Of a DNA stretch of 64,000 nucleotides, positions 1-13,700 are shown in pieces. The number at the start of each line of letters is the position of its first letter. Positions within the stretch are counted from its first letter, which is position 1. A program made the translations under genes and the position numbers. The notes beneath the pieces were generated by a model. It searched no databases, was not told the DNA's origin, and worked only from the letters and a program-made list of their open reading frames with translations. The stretch is taken from positions 682,001-746,000 of the forward strand of contig JAQFVV010012395.1 in the NCBI GenBank assembly GCA_028023455.1, given 5' to 3'. This DNA comes from Epiperipatus broadwayi (taxonomy: Eukaryota; Onychophora; Udeonychophora; Euonychophora; Peripatidae).

Positions 1-584
1 TAAAATCCATTATTTTTTAAAAAATATCATGTGCATGCCACTAATGAGAAAAGTAATTGGCTAGATAACTAGATCAAATCTGTAAAGATATATCTCTGAG
101 GAAGTTTCTGTTGAAAGTTAATGCAGATTCATGCAGAACTTTTTTTTTTATCAATTTGTTGATCTTTGGCAATTTGCATTTCTTTGAAGAAAAGGAAAGT
201 TGTATCAATTGCGAGAAAAACATATATCTATGTGTAACAATAAGCATGAAAATTATTAATAATTATTGTAACAAGTAGTATATAATTAAGAATTATTCTG
301 GATTTTTTTTTTTCTATAGCCAAAGAATTTAGAAAATGAAGAATTGCAAAACTGGAAATAGACAGTGAAGAATCTAGTTTTCATCTAAAATAAATTATTT
401 GATAGTTGCAAAAAATGGGGAGTATTATTCCAAAGAATCTCAGGAATTTGATAATGACTTTGTGGAAATTAATATCATGTATATGTGTGCTATTATACTG
501 TTCATATTATAAATACCAATTTTTAAAAATGAAGGAAATAATTAAAATTGCATTTATTATCATGGCATTTTATTATTTTTCTTT
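1..584. other. Intronic or flanking AT-rich DNA
   Basis: No exon or known repeat is recognised here. An open frame at 406-672 leads into the LINE remnant that follows; only its last third resembles LINE protein. Confidence 0.5.
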
Positions 585-1790
585 ACAGCAAAGTACTTTC
601 AAGATTTTGTTGAATAAATTGTTTCCAGTCACAGAAAAAGGCTATCAGAGACTCATTAGTTTTATAGAATGATGAAGTGCTGCAAACATGTCATTTTTAT
701 TGTTAGACAAGTGCAAGAAATTGTCATGAACAAAGGAATGATTTAAAAATTACTTTTATTGATTTGATGAAAGCATTTGACTAAATTCAAGTTTGAAATT
801 AATTAATTGTCTACCAAAGTTTATTCATATTGCACAGCTTCTACATGATGGAATGAGAGAAATTGTTATTACTACAGGAAAAAAGTCAGACAAATGAATT
901 GAAAACTAACGTTAAACAAGGATGTGTACTTGCTCTATTTTTATTTTTGTTTTATAATCGTCTGTGGAACTGTTTATAGATGACTTAATGAATGAAACAG
1001 TGCAAGATGTAATGTAGATTTGATGATAGAATTTTTAATTATGAATCAAAAGTGAAAACATGAACTATCTTTTGGATCTGGATTTATGGTATCCTGATGA
1101 TTATTTTACTGCTTTGAAAAACTATCTACAGAATGTTTTGAATGCAACTTATAAAGTTTTTGACTTAAAAATTAATATTCAAAAAAAAAAAAAAAAATGA
1201 AGTTCTTTATCAACCAGTGATGGAAGAAAAGTCTTCAGTAATTTTTGCCTTGGATAGTTATCAACTCGAGAACATAAGCCAGTTTATAAATGTCTTGATA
1301 GTTTATATATGTAAAAAAGTGGACATATACATTAAGGTGCAGCACAGACTAGGATATTTCATCACAGGAAATAAATACTGAAACTAAATTAGCTATATGG
1401 AGAGCTGTTATTTTACCTAATTAATTGAATGGAATTGAGATTTGGACAGTCTATCAATGATTTAAGGTATTAGAAAAGTTTAATTTAAGAATGCTATCTA
1501 AAATTTTAAAACCAAAATGGCAAGATTATATATAAAGACAAACAATATGTTTTTCAGCTTAATGGATATGATATTGGAGAGTCCATTATTGTAAAGTCAC
1601 ATCATTGAATTGGACATGTGAAATAAATGAAAAAAAAGTATTTTGTGTTGTACTTGAGCTGGGAGAATCATCCATTTACATTATAAAGATTATCTCAAAA
1701 CATTAATTGTTTCCATTGGGAAGATATGGCAAAGGATAGAATACATTGGAAAGTTACAATTAGAATTGTATTGGAGTCTTAGAAAAAAAA
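585..1790 (+). pseudogene. Degenerate non-LTR retrotransposon (LINE) reverse transcriptase
   Basis: This is a decayed reverse transcriptase region of a LINE, read on the + strand with many stops and frameshifts. Recognisable pieces appear in the expected order. They are a segment reading FKILLNKLFPVTEKGYQ (about 590-645), IDLMKAFD (about 757-780), a stretch like PKFIHIAQLLHDGMREIV (about 815-870), VKQGCVLA (about 912-935), NIQK (about 1172-1183), then AIWRAVILPN, then FKVLEKFNLRMLSKILKPKW (about 1460-1520). A final stretch resembles the C-terminal GH..RM and W..A.DR..W motifs (about 1600-1760). The catalytic YADD block is not intact. The element is dead and probably old. Its clade is not certain, and its endonuclease half is missing. 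It lies upstream of the first visible host exon. Confidence 0.75.
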
Positions 1791-4700
1791 AAGTTGAGAA
1801 TATCAAGCAAAATAATAAAACAGTATATTCTAAGACGTGTCGACTTTATTTGTAATTCAAATTAATTTATATGATTGCAAAACTCATCTCTAGTTTAGAA
1901 TTATTTTTTTCTTGGAGTTGAAATGATCATACCTATTTCTGTGTGCTGCTGCGGATGATGGTGACACAATAATGACTATTAAATGGGCAAATCTTATTAA
2001 CAAAAAAGATATGGCAAAAGTTTTCACATAATAAACAAGAAGATGTGGATAGAATCTTAGACATATTAAATTAAAAACCCAGCAAAAATTGAAATTAAAA
2101 AACTTCATTCTAAAATAGAAAACTACAGAAACTGGAACATTTATCTCTTGTAATTAGAGATAAAATCAAAAAAATAACTACTCAAAACATTATAAAGCTA
2201 TTGTAAACAAATAGAACTTCCACCATAATTCAATATCATATATGAAGTTTATTGAATTAATCAAAGGAATTCTCATATAGGTAGAGTAAGATGATTGATT
2301 ATTTATTTAAAAATGAAGTAACAAGATATGTTGATGTAACTAGGATCATTACTATAAGAAAACAGGAATTAATGACTGTAAACCATTATATAAAAGATTA
2401 TGAATTTTGAAAACGAGATGGTTTAGATTAAAAATTTCTAAATTAATGAAAATAACAGAAAAGTTTGAAAAAAAATTTACTTTGGAAATTGCACTAATTT
2501 TATTATTATGAGAAAAAAAATTGTAGCAAAGTTAAATGAACATCATCCAAGGAAAAGAAGCTGAATTTAGATGATTTAATAGAGCAGAGTATGATTGTTC
2601 CAAAAAATGGCTAATGCTTAAAAAAAGTATTTTTAGAGATAACATCTTTTATTTTCTTTATGTACATCATAGTTAAGGAATACAAGTTCTTAAAAAATTG
2701 TTGCTAAAGTTATTGAGATATCTGAATCACAACAAATTATCGATGAGTAGACATAATTATTCCATGTACAGTACAATGAAGAATAAATAAAATTACCAAT
2801 GTTTAATGGACTTATTGTAGATACAGATAACAGAAATGATTGCAAAGGACTTGAATCAGATTGTTTAGGTAAATAAATATTGACTAAGAGAAATAGATAA
2901 AAGTTTAAAAAGAATTTGGATTTCATTCTGAAAATATTTTACGTCCAGATATGAAACAAAACAAATTTTAATCATTGTAAAAAAAAGTATGAAATATAAT
3001 AAAAGAAAAATGCACAGTTGGAACATAAACTTGCAGAATAAACTCAGTCGATATATTGGTAGTCACATCTTAGAAGTTGATCGGTAATATACAATCTTTA
3101 AGAGTTACTGGATATGTTTTACTGAAAATGAATATTATTTCAAGTTGGAAATAGATAAAATATACAATTAGAGTAATACTGGAAAGAATATATAATTAAC
3201 TCAAATTCATAATAAAAGTCTGTTGAAAGCTGTGCAGTAATTCCAAGTAGAAGAATATGATTGTGATAAATGTATATTATAAGCATGCTGCACTTATAAA
3301 AATCTCATAGAATACTTTGAAGATCAAATCAAATTTAATGAAGTCGTTTATGAGTGATCTCCATTGGGCAGTATTTCAGACAGATTTGAAGTAAAAATTT
3401 CCAGAAATGATTAAATCATTTTGCTGCTTTCAAATCTTCAAGTCCAAATTAATTTTATTGGTAAAACTTTTAAAAAAAAGTTATTGGATATATATACATT
3501 TTTTTATTTCAATAATAACATTAACCTGTTGTTATATTTTAATATTGAAGATATTTTTCTATAAAGAACAAATTGATAGTCATCATTGATAAAGTATAGA
3601 TTTTTTTTTGTTAACACAACATATACTGAAATTGTTTTATAAAGGTCTTTCAGTAAATATTTAAAAACATTGGGACTAGAGATGATAATGCTGCATATTT
3701 GTTTTAATATTTTTTTGTGAAACTGCAATATTTTTGCATAAAATTATTGACTAATTTCTTGTTTATCAAAAGTTCTAATACAAATTGACAAAAATTATTA
3801 ACAGAATAAATTAATTAAGACAACATGCATGTCCGTTAAAAAAATATCAAGAAAAATCATTTATGAAAAATAGATGTTTTAAAATTTAACTTATGGTGGC
3901 TTTTTATTCTTGAGCATTGTTGTATTTCTTTCCATTGATGATTTATCTATCATTTTTGTTATAATTTTTTTTATAGCCAGAAAATTAATCACTGTGTTCT
4001 TGAGTAATACAGCCTATATTAGTTCAACAAAAGTAATTTAAGTAGCATCTCATTCTTTGATGTTTGGACTAAGATCTTCACTTTTTTTTTATTATGGACG
4101 GTCATTAAAATGTTTAATAAACTACTAAAATGAAATGCTTGCAAGACTTAATCATTCATTTTGTTCTTCATTTCATAAGATTGGAGTCAACGTTTTCCTT
4201 GCGTGCAGACTTATAAATTTGTTACCAGCTTTAATCTTAACAACATTAAATAACATTTGGCATTGAAAAAATAAACAAATTGATCATCAATTTTACTAGT
4301 ATTGGTTTCCTATAAGCATTCCAAAGTTAATAAGCTTAATATCCAACAGAAAATTTAATTTCACAGAAATAAAAGAAATCAGATGTTTTCCCTAGTATTT
4401 TTAGCAAAAAAGGTTTTGATGATGTACATTACTAATACCACTACTTGGATTCTTATGATTATAAGAAGCATAAAAAAAGACAAATAATTTTTTATTTTAT
4501 AATATTTGGAATTTCACATACGAGATTAAAAAATTAAGATCTGTTTGCGAAACTTTTTTTTATTGTGTATATAAATCAGTAAAGAAAAAAGAGAAATAAT
4601 GCTTACTTGTTTAAATATATGATGTGAATTAAATATCAGCATTGCTAAGAAAGTAAAAAAAGTACCTTTGTAAAAATACATAAGTAATACAATTTTTAAA

Positions 4701-5288
4701 AAACAATACATCTTTTGGATGTTTATTGTAGCAGAAATGTAGAATATCAAAGGTGATACATTGTGATGATAAGATTCTACAACTACAGATTATTTATTTG
4801 GAATTGTTCTTCCTATATTTGAACAAACAGATTTTATAAATGGAAAATTCAAGTTTTTTTTTAAAAAAATAAAGAAAAAGTAATTTTTCTTTGTAGTTTA
4901 TTATATGAGCACCAGTGATTGAATAAATACATTTTACTCTATTAGGATTTGGCTCAATATTTTATTGGTTTTTTTTTTATTTTAGATTTTATTAATTCAT
5001 CATAAACCTGTATATGTGTGTGTATATAATATAAAGTATAGACCTTTGTATGTGTGTAGTTTTTTTAAAAAAAATTGTAAACTAAATTTTGATTCACCAT
5101 TAGTCAAAACTATTTTGGAAGAAAAAAAATTGGATCCTTTTCAGCGTCCATGCTACTACTAAATTTAAAGTAAATCATGGGCTCATTGCCTGTGATGCAT
5201 TATACTTCCGTCACCAATGGTGAAGGCTTCATGTTACTACTGTTTTATTTTAAATTAATTTCTGCTTAATCTGATCCCTTGGTTACAG
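1791..5288. other. Intron of the THRAP3/BCLAF1-like gene, unassigned
   Basis: The interval is very AT-rich with homopolymer runs. The + strand is purine-rich from about 1800 to 3400, which could be more decayed retrotransposon, but no protein motif is legible. It ends in a pyrimidine-containing acceptor (tta-cag) at 5288. Confidence 0.5.
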
Positions 5289-5515
5289 AAACTGACTACA
5301 GAGATTGGCTTTAATAGGTACCCAGGAACAAATTCCAGAAATCCTAGGCCACCTGCTAGACGAAGCTCTCAACCAGTGAAAAAGAGTGACATTAGACGTT
5401 CAACTACTCACATAAAAGATTCTAAAAAAAACCAGAGTTCATCTTTATTAAGAAGAAAGGAATCTAGTGGACCAACATCGAGACTAGAACAAAAATCTAA
5501 AGATTCATTTTTCAG
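5289..5515 (+). CDS. THRAP3/BCLAF1-like gene, internal exon 1 of this window
   Basis: This exon of 227 bp is bounded by an acceptor ending TTACAG at 5288 and a donor AG/GTAAAT at 5516. Only the frame starting at its first base is open, so it begins in phase 0; it ends with two bases of an Arg codon. It encodes about 75 residues, highly basic and rich in Ser, Arg, Lys and Pro (for example RNPRPPARRSSQPVKK and SSSLLRRKESS). This low-complexity basic composition suits the disordered Arg/Ser-rich region of a nuclear RNA-binding cofactor. The Arg codon is completed exactly by the first base of the exon at 5601. The upstream exon and start codon are not in the window. A second AG acceptor lies 13 bp further in and would change the frame. 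Confidence 0.75.
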
Positions 5516-5600
5516 GTAAATATTGTTAAGATTGCATTGTATGTGAAAGCATGGGAAAAAATTTTGAATGTAATTTAATTTTTTTTTTTTTATTCCCCAG
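5516..5600 (+). other. Short intron (85 bp)
   Basis: The intron has donor GTAAAT and a poly-T tract before the acceptor TTCCCCAG. The frame stays open backward from the next exon into the intron as far as an ATG at 5551, but the phase match with the previous exon shows that ATG is intronic. This small intron contrasts with the 43-kb intron downstream. Confidence 0.75.
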
Positions 5601-6799
5601 AGAAGATAATCGCAGTGGAAAAGGGTTTTTCAAAAATTCTGATGATGTACCTCCTCCTGATCAGTATCTTAGAAATTCGCCTCCACTACTTAGAGGTCTT
5701 CCTGAGAAAGATGATAGAGAACTTTATTCAGATTATCACTCTTCTGCCTATAAAGAAGATATTGATGAAAGAAGAAGATTAGATGAGGAACCATTTTCTA
5801 ATCGTAACCGTGGCAATATTTCTCCTGGCAGATATCCACCATCTCCTAATTGTGAACTACCTCACTATGATCAGGAACCAATGCTTAGGCATGAATCACC
5901 ATATGCTGATAATATGCATGATATGGAACGAGACAATTATCCTTCTCGTCCTAGCAAAATGACCTCATCAAAACCATTTAAATTTGATGATGCTGCAAAA
6001 ATAACTGTTGATATTAGAAGAAAGGTTCGAGATCCATCTCCTAGTCATCGGCCATCTATTGATACTAGTGATATAGTAATTGTAAGACGTCCTGGTGAAG
6101 GAGCACGCCCAATTTTTGAACGCGAAGAAATTGGACTAGTTAGTACAAAACACATAGATGATTCTTCAGATTACACTGAACGGCGTGTTGTTGCTATGAT
6201 TCAGTCTGATCATCGTAGCCGCAGTCAGACTCCTGAAAGGATGGGTTTTTCATCTATGCGAGAAAATTTTGAAGTTCAAAGAGATAAATTTGAAAGTACT
6301 ATTATAAGTAATGATCCTAATGCAAGTCCAGGTAAACCTACTCTTAGTGATCGTTGGCAACAGTTTGATGAACGTCAGCGAAAACTAGAAGGGGATCATT
6401 TAACTGGCCATCAATTAGATAGTCGGAGTGAGTTTGATATGCATATTGCTGCAGAAGAAAGATATGGTCGAGAAGGATATGACTGTACAACAAGCAGTTA
6501 CTCTCAAAATCAGCGTCCTTATCCTGATTTGCCAGGATCAGATTCTCCACCTAGAGATCGTTTTCAAAGATATTCAGAAAGTGAGCAAAGCCCAAGAATT
6601 AGGCATGATCGTGATAAATTTAGTCGTATTTCTAGTAATCCCAATGATTTGAGACATAATTTGTCTAGAAAGCGTCATGGAAGTCTTGATACTGACTTAC
6701 GTCCATTTGATGCACGTTTGCGCATTCTGGAAAGAAAAGACGGTGGAAAAGAATTAGATCGACATCCCTCGGATTCAAATTCTGATGGTCGAAGAAGGG
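5601..6799 (+). CDS. THRAP3/BCLAF1-like gene, large internal exon
   Basis: This 1,199-bp exon codes about 399 residues and is the main body of the gene seen here. It starts by completing the split Arg codon (R-EDNRSGKGFF) and ends one base into a Gly codon at the donor G/GTAAGT (6800). The protein is hydrophilic and looks disordered. It carries several Ser-Pro sites (ISPGRYPPSPN, RDPSPSHRPS, SRSQTPERMG, SDSPPRDRF) that fit phosphorylation by proline-directed or SR-type kinases. There is also a better-ordered stretch, ITVDIRRKVRDPSPS to VIVRRPGEGARPIFEREEIG, near residues 130-190 of the exon. THRAP3 and BCLAF1 are nuclear proteins linked to splicing, mRNA export and transcription. The family assignment comes mainly from the downstream exons. 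Codon use is AT-biased but the long open frame and GC content stand out from the introns. Confidence 0.85.
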
Positions 6800-9249
6800 G
6801 TAAGTATTTTTTTTTTTATTTATCTATAAAAATGAATATATCCAAAAGCAATTTACTATATATTATATTTACTCTTCTACAAAAATTAATCTTTTCAAAT
6901 TTATTATTGCATAATAATTTAATATGTTGAAACAGATATGTTGTTTCATATATCCTTAAGTTTCCCCCCATTTTACAAGTATATAATTGAAAATAAACGC
7001 TGATGCAGTTAATGAGTGAAATTTAGAAAAATAGATAAATAATTGACAGTGATTTAAAATCAGTTTTTCACTTATGTTATAAAAGCCAAATGTGTGAATT
7101 CAAATTTTCTAAAAAAAAAAAAAGAAAATCAATATTTAAATTTACAATTAAAAATTAAATAACACATTTATTTATCCTTAACATTAAAAATTTGTGGTTT
7201 CAAATTAAAATGTTACCGATATAATTTTTTTTTTGTTGGAGCTGAATGTTTTAAATTAAAACACAGAAATGTAATTAGTTCATCAAGAATGATAGCGACG
7301 CTTTCTTGCCTTAGGCAAAAGAATTTAACTTGTTTTTGGAAAACATGTTGGTTGGCGTGGGTGAGATCAAAGAAGATATTGAAAAACACCATGGGAAGTG
7401 GAATATTAAGAGAGGAATCTATCAATTCCCAGCAGTTATGTTGATTGTGGCAGTAAATAGCAGTTCAATCTTAAGTCATTCTACAAAGAAGAGTTTAGAT
7501 AATTGGACCAACTAAGTTTGGAACCGCCATGGCCATTAATTAAATAAGTACTGCAGTAAAGAGAAACCCGAAGTTACCATAAAACTGCAATATGAAGAAA
7601 CAAAAAATACAGTAAATGCTAAAATGTCTGGCTTGTAAGGAATAGCTCGCTCTCCTACCCACATCATGAAAGAAATCATGAGGATAAAGAAATATGCCTA
7701 AGTGACCACCAAAAAAAATAAATAAAAAGGTAATATATATATATATAAACCATTCAGCCCTAAAAGAAAAAAAAACATTTTTTTTTTTTTAAGGTGAAGA
7801 TCTTACAAGTGATAAAATGTCAAATATAAAGACCATCACGGAGATTTGAAACGGTAATAAAATTGTAGATAGTTATTGAAACATGTTTAATTAAGATTTA
7901 CGTAATTGTGTTATGATGTAATGATATTACCTCTATTCGTTTACTTGATAATTATGAACCTCTGTTATTACATGAAATAGTTGTTTTGACAATTGAAATA
8001 TTTAAATGTATTTGCGAAAATGCAGTAAGAAAAGCATTTTGAAAAGGATAAAGTGAAACGTTATAGAGTTATTCAAAATAATTAATTCGATAAAATGTCT
8101 GTATGAAATTGAGAAACAGATGTTGTAATGGGTAAAACCGAATCGACATGAAAACAATTATGAACCAAGATAATTTCTTATTGATAGAATAATATGAGTG
8201 CTAATATCATTATTAAAATGAATGTAAACTGAAATGGTGAAACATAATAATGAATATATTTCCATTCACAGATTTTTTTTTTAAGTTGATAAAATGATAA
8301 ACCTTAATTATATTGACTTGAAATTAGGCTAGATAATAAAGAGTATAAAATAATATGTGTCAAATTATTAAAGTGCAACTTACTAAACAGATATGGGAAT
8401 TATAATGTAGGGATTAATTTAAAATAGACATACCCCGATATATGTATACACCGTAAGTGCTTAATGTTTAACCAAGAAAGAGTTAATATCTTTGTATATA
8501 TGAGCTCGCTTACTAAAAAGGATGTGTATCTGTATACCAAAATGGTAGGTTTTGATCCCTTACTATTTCGCCTTCAATTTTGATTACCAACCCTATCTGT
8601 GCTGGGTTTAAACCCAATTAAAATCATTAAATAAGAATATGGTCATGGCTATGTGCATCGCATTACATATGTACATAAGGACAGATGCTGTTAATACCAA
8701 TTATATTAAATATTACGGCGGATTAATTTTGGTTTGCTATTAAAAACCATTTACATTATAGATTTAATTTGTTTTGTAATAAATTCATATGCAGTTGTAT
8801 AACCCACCCTATATAGTGATACATATATAGAATGGCATGATTTAGTTTTGTTAAAAGCCTTAACACTTATTAATTAAAAGTAAAATCGTTGTAAACAAAA
8901 ATTTGCATTAAACTACTGCACCTGTGATAAAATCAGTTTAAATTTTAGCAATTTCTGTACTCTTATTTGTTTACAATAAAATGGTTATACAGTAAAATCG
9001 TTGACCCAGCGCTATTGAAATTCCTGGAGGGAGGGGATTTTGAATGTCTTGAAAATTTAAACAAAAGTTTAAAATCAATTTTGTAAAATCTGGAATTTTA
9101 ATGTAACTTTCAACACTAATAGGTTCTCAGGTGAAATAAATTCTCAACAAGTAAGTGTTTGTGGGATGATTGTATAAATAGGTCATATTTTGAGCTTGTA
9201 GAGAGACACCAATATTTGTAAGAGCATTTGCCACTATACTCCATATGAG
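6800..9249. other. Start of the 42.9-kb intron, unassigned
   Basis: The intron runs from 6800 to 49679. This first part is AT-rich, with a short (TA)n run near 7735-7748. A somewhat GC-richer block at about 7210-7700 has small open frames on both strands but no recognisable protein; it may be an old transposon relic. Confidence 0.5.
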
Positions 9250-10435
9250 GTTTTTTTTTTGTTTCAAATCTTTACGCTACAGAAAGTTTTATATGATAGT
9301 GAAAAGTTCTTCCAATATTGGGCCTTTAATTTAAAAAAAAGGACAAACAGTTCATTTTTAAATAATACTTTTTTTTTAAGCCAGGTGAGGTGGGGTGGCG
9401 GGGAAGGTTTGTTTTGATTTTTAATTATCGACTTCTTTTTGGATTTTCTTTTTGAACATTTTATTATGTTACCGCACAGTTCTTTATTATTATTTTATTT
9501 TTTTTGGTGGGGCCTTTTGAGTAAACTTTTAAACACTTTTTTTTTTTTTTTTTGGTATAATAAAATATTACCTACTTTAACTGTTTTGAAACTTATCAAA
9601 TATTACCTACCTACTTTATAATCATGTGAACAACAAAAACAACAACAAGTTTCCCATAAAATAATTTATTGAATCAAAAAGAAACGAAACTTTGGACGAG
9701 TTGTAAACCAAAACAAGTATAAAAAAAACACCATTTTCGGGGGCATACAAAACAGCAGCCAAAAGTAACACGCAAATAAAATAACAGGGAAGCCTCAAAG
9801 CTGTAAGTAACGGGATTTTGAAGCCTTCGAACTAACTTCACTTACGCAGACCTACATAGGTACACTTGCAAGAGTTTCTCTTTCTGGGAAAACACAATAT
9901 TGTACGTCCACTTGTGTGGGCGGCCGACAATTCACTCACCTTTGACCAATTCGGACAACTTGCAGACAACATTTAACAGTTCTTGCACGGATTCGCATGT
10001 AAACGGGCATTTGCGTGCAAAATCGGAAAAAACTCTGCTGAAAAGAAGAACCTTTTCAAGTTGTGTGCAGTTCAAAAACGTAGGGAAACATGTGTGACGA
10101 CATGACAATTCTTAATATGGAATACTAATTCCACTACGCTTTCAAAAAAATTTCCGACAATGAATTTTTGCAGAGTTTCGTTTCTTTTAAATACGGCCAC
10201 CATCAAATCAGATTGTAGCGAGAGTTCAAGAGTGCTCACTTGACAAATACTGAAGCAATGCAATGGGCATAGTATTTTGTTACGTAATCATAGAATATAT
10301 CGCCCTCAGGCGGCCTGTTACGGCTCAAAAAACACATTGTACTATCAGCCATAAGTTAAGGCCGCTAAAATGGTATATTGATGTGCGTATTGTAAAAAGC
10401 AGCACCATCAGACGGTAGGGTTCTGTATTCATACT
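9250..10435. mobile_element. Merlin-like non-autonomous element, one clear end
   Basis: The right end, read on the minus strand, carries GATGGTGCTGC followed by ATATACCATTTTAGCGGCC. This matches the subterminal block of the elements at 18.7, 21.4 and 39.4 kb. The interior has the same order as the 18.7-kb element: a T-rich half (about 9240-9600) followed by a GC-richer half (about 9640-10420). A weak counterpart of the left subterminal block is ATTGGGCC near 9320. I could not find the left terminus or a target duplication, so both coordinates are approximate. The small frames at 9900-10263 lie on both strands and resemble no transposase. Confidence 0.45.
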
Positions 10436-10496
10436 ATTATCATAACACGCTTCCACCAGTGTGTTAATAATGACTAACGGTTAAATTTTCTTTTAT

Positions 10497-10735
10497 ACTC
10501 ATATATACATGTAGAAACTTTTAGACAGAAAAAAAGGTATTACAAATAAAAATATTTTAAAACTTTTAAAGATATATTTTTTTTAAAGTAGAAATTAAAA
10601 GTTGTTAAATATTTTTACTTGTAACTTTTTTTTTTAGACAAAAAATATTTAAAAACTTTTTAAGTAGAAATTAAAAGTTCTTAACTATTTTTACTTGTAA
10701 TTTTTTTCTGTCTAAAAGTTTTTCCATGTATATAT
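10497..10735. repeat. Imperfect inverted repeat with internal direct repeats
   Basis: The arms share AAACTTTTAGACAGAAAAAA near 10515, read in reverse complement near 10700-10720. Inside are two direct copies of a segment running from GTAGAAATTAAAAGTT to TTTTTACTTGTAA (about 10590-10627 and 10663-10700). The structure could be a small AT-rich foldback element. No coding content is seen. Confidence 0.6.
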
Positions 10736-13700
10736 GTTGTACCAGTCGAAAAACCCACCAAAAGAGCTGCAAGTCGGATCCAAACTCAGGCGGTTCAAAA
10801 CTGAATTCAAACCCAACTCAAGCGCAGATTAGTAGAAATTGACGGCACAGTGCTATGCGCCAAGAAACTAGCTCAACGGTTGGTGAGGATCAGAGACCCC
10901 TGAACTGACACTAATATTGGATAATCAATTAACTAAGATAATTTTTAAATCGAATTATATGTATATGTTCGGGTTGCCAACACAGACAGCGAGTATTAAC
11001 ATTAAAATAATTATGAAAGAATTAAGAACTAAGAAACCAAGTGTGTTAGAAAATATTTAATAATAATAATTTGTTTGGTTTGAATTTTAAATAAAGATTA
11101 AATAAATTAATTCTAGTCCTTAAACAAAGTTTATAATTATAATACGAGTGGCAGTCCTTATTATATGCCAATGAATATTACGCAATATTTGAAAGTCTAT
11201 GTCTATGCCCCCAACAAGAAATAAAAGGCAGATAAAGGTATTCATTAGCAAAGGAAATTATTACTGTAATTTTATACGAAAGAATGTGATATTTATTTTC
11301 ACATTCGCAAATCCATTCATAAGAGCAAGATACGTATTTTAGGGCATAACTTTAATCTTTATTAGAGAACTTATTTTGAGGTATAACGGAGAATTTGTTG
11401 GACTTTAATTTAAATCACTTCATCACGAATTACGAGCATCAGAGCGGGCTTTACCGGAACAGAGAGGCAACGGTGCTGACGAATTATGAGCTATAAAATG
11501 AAATTGAAAGACGATAGCTAGTCGATAATTGAAGTCCTATGGCGGCTTGCGTCTGACAAGTCTTATGCCCTTTGACTAATATGAACAGGAGAGGAAGTGC
11601 TTTCTTCCTCGATAATTTAAAATAACAGAAATATGATCACCAACCAACCTAACGGAGCGGAAGATTGCCCTACGTCAGCAACGTTCGAAGATGATGACTT
11701 GATAGTCATCGTTTGAATACTAAAACCCATATAGAATGCTCTACATGATGACTTGATCAGATGAATTAAAGTCAAACGAGCTTTTAACTAACATTAATTT
11801 AAAGTATTTGTAAATCATATTAATTATGTCCCAATCATCGTGCCCTTCCTGAATCTTAATAGAAAATAACAAAGGTGAATTAGAATATATTTATTTGATT
11901 CCTTTATCGGCCCTTTTGCAAAAAAAACATTTTAAGATAGCTGAGGCATAGATTAGAAGCGGAGCTAATAATTTATTATTATCCAATTATAAAAATAACA
12001 AACAATAATTTCTTTCGACTCGATGATTGATAGAACTGTATTAATCTAGTTCTAATGGGCGAGAATTAACTATCAGAATTAAGTTTATATTACTTGTGTA
12101 AGGCAAAGAAAATGAAGGAGATCATCAAGTCGAAGGATTATTGGCATATAATTAAAAATAACAACATTAATAAATTTACTCAATAAATATACATAATAAA
12201 ATAAATGAACCGCCACATAAGAAAGGAAAGTTAAAGACTAGAGGTTGAGAGAATTACTATGAAAGTTAAAATGGCATAAATAAAAGATTTTACACAGAGT
12301 ATTATTACATTATAAATGAGAAGAGCTCTTAAAGGGAGTGTAAAGTAAAGTTTGGAACTGGCCAGAAAGTTTAAGGTTCATTATAGAAATATATTACCCA
12401 TTTCTTCCGGGCTGGGCTCCTTAGGTTACACGTCCGAGTTGGTAAAATGTAGGCACCATTTGATTGATTACTTGAACAGTATTTTAATGAATTTTCACGA
12501 TTTTAGCAGCATGATTGGTTCAGAAAAGATTCAGCAGCTTCATTGAAGATTTCAGGGGACATCAGGAACAATAGCCAGATTCCTGACATTTAGCCCCTTA
12601 CCATGATAGGAACACTTTTTGAATTCATGATTTTGAACAGCACATAATTTACTGGCACTTTTCTGCAACAAAGATGGCTTCTCTCCAAACTTTTCAGAGC
12701 TATATATATATATATACTGTCCTCTGATGCCTTCAGGCTAGCACTTCTTTCATTATCAATGTTTTTAGATTTACTGGTTGTTTTTAGATACATTCCTTCG
12801 ATAAGGCTTTCAAACTCATTAACTTGAATTCATTTTCTAATTAGAAAATGAATTCTTAAAATCAGAAAATGATTTTAATTAGGAAATCCTTATCTTTTTT
12901 CTAATTAATAAAACTTTAACTGTTGTTTTTGGAAAGGGAAAATCTGAAAGCTTATCGAAAGAATGTAGCTTTTAATCAATAAAACTTTAGCAAATTATTT
13001 TAAAATAAAATCAAACATTCCCGACGCAATGAAACTTTCGAACAATTATATATATTTAAAATTTACAAATATATACGCACAATCCACGCAGTTATAATAT
13101 ATAAATTCATGAATAATTCTATCATGAATTTATTAATAGAATTAATCAATTTAAATCTGAAACTAATTAATTTTAATACGCATTTATGAAATAAGTTATT
13201 CTTTATGGAAATTAGCATGGATTGAACATATAAAGCCCCATTGCATTGGAAATTTAAGGTTAGTACTAGGGTTTTAAGTGGGCTTATGGCTAGATGTCAT
13301 GAAGCTAGGATCGAACTCAGATCCGACTGCTTCAATGTGTATAAAAGAAAATATAAACATACATAACACAAACATACAATTATTTAGCTCTTGTTGAAAT
13401 TTAGTTCATAAGTCTTGTCATTAACAAGAAAATGATTTTCCAATTGATTAGAAAGTTGAAGACTTTCTCGAATCATTTTTGCTGTGAAACGAACAGGTTA
13501 CACTTGTGTTTCAATATCTTTTTCTAAATCTTTTACTGTATCTAAATTTATTGCTAAATCTTTTTCCAACAGGCATTTAAAGTATGTAAAATTTAATGCA
13601 TGTATATAAAACGGAAATCTTGATTTTAAAATTAAATATGAACTTCTTTATCGCATAAAAGGGAACCACATAAAAAGATATTAAGAAGAAACATGAATCG

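Noticed and set aside
5551-5600. ATG-initiated start of the large open frame at 5551
   Set aside because: The 50 bp after this ATG is a poly-T splice acceptor tract, and the preceding exon joins at 5601 in matching phase, so the ATG is intronic.
6800-6930. Extension of the large exon to the stop near 6928
   Set aside because: A consensus GTAAGT donor follows directly, the extension is low-complexity AT-rich sequence, and the exon at 49680 completes the split Gly codon.
9900-10263. Two opposed small open frames
   Set aside because: They are short, in opposite directions inside the GC-richer half of a Merlin-like element, and have no recognisable motif.
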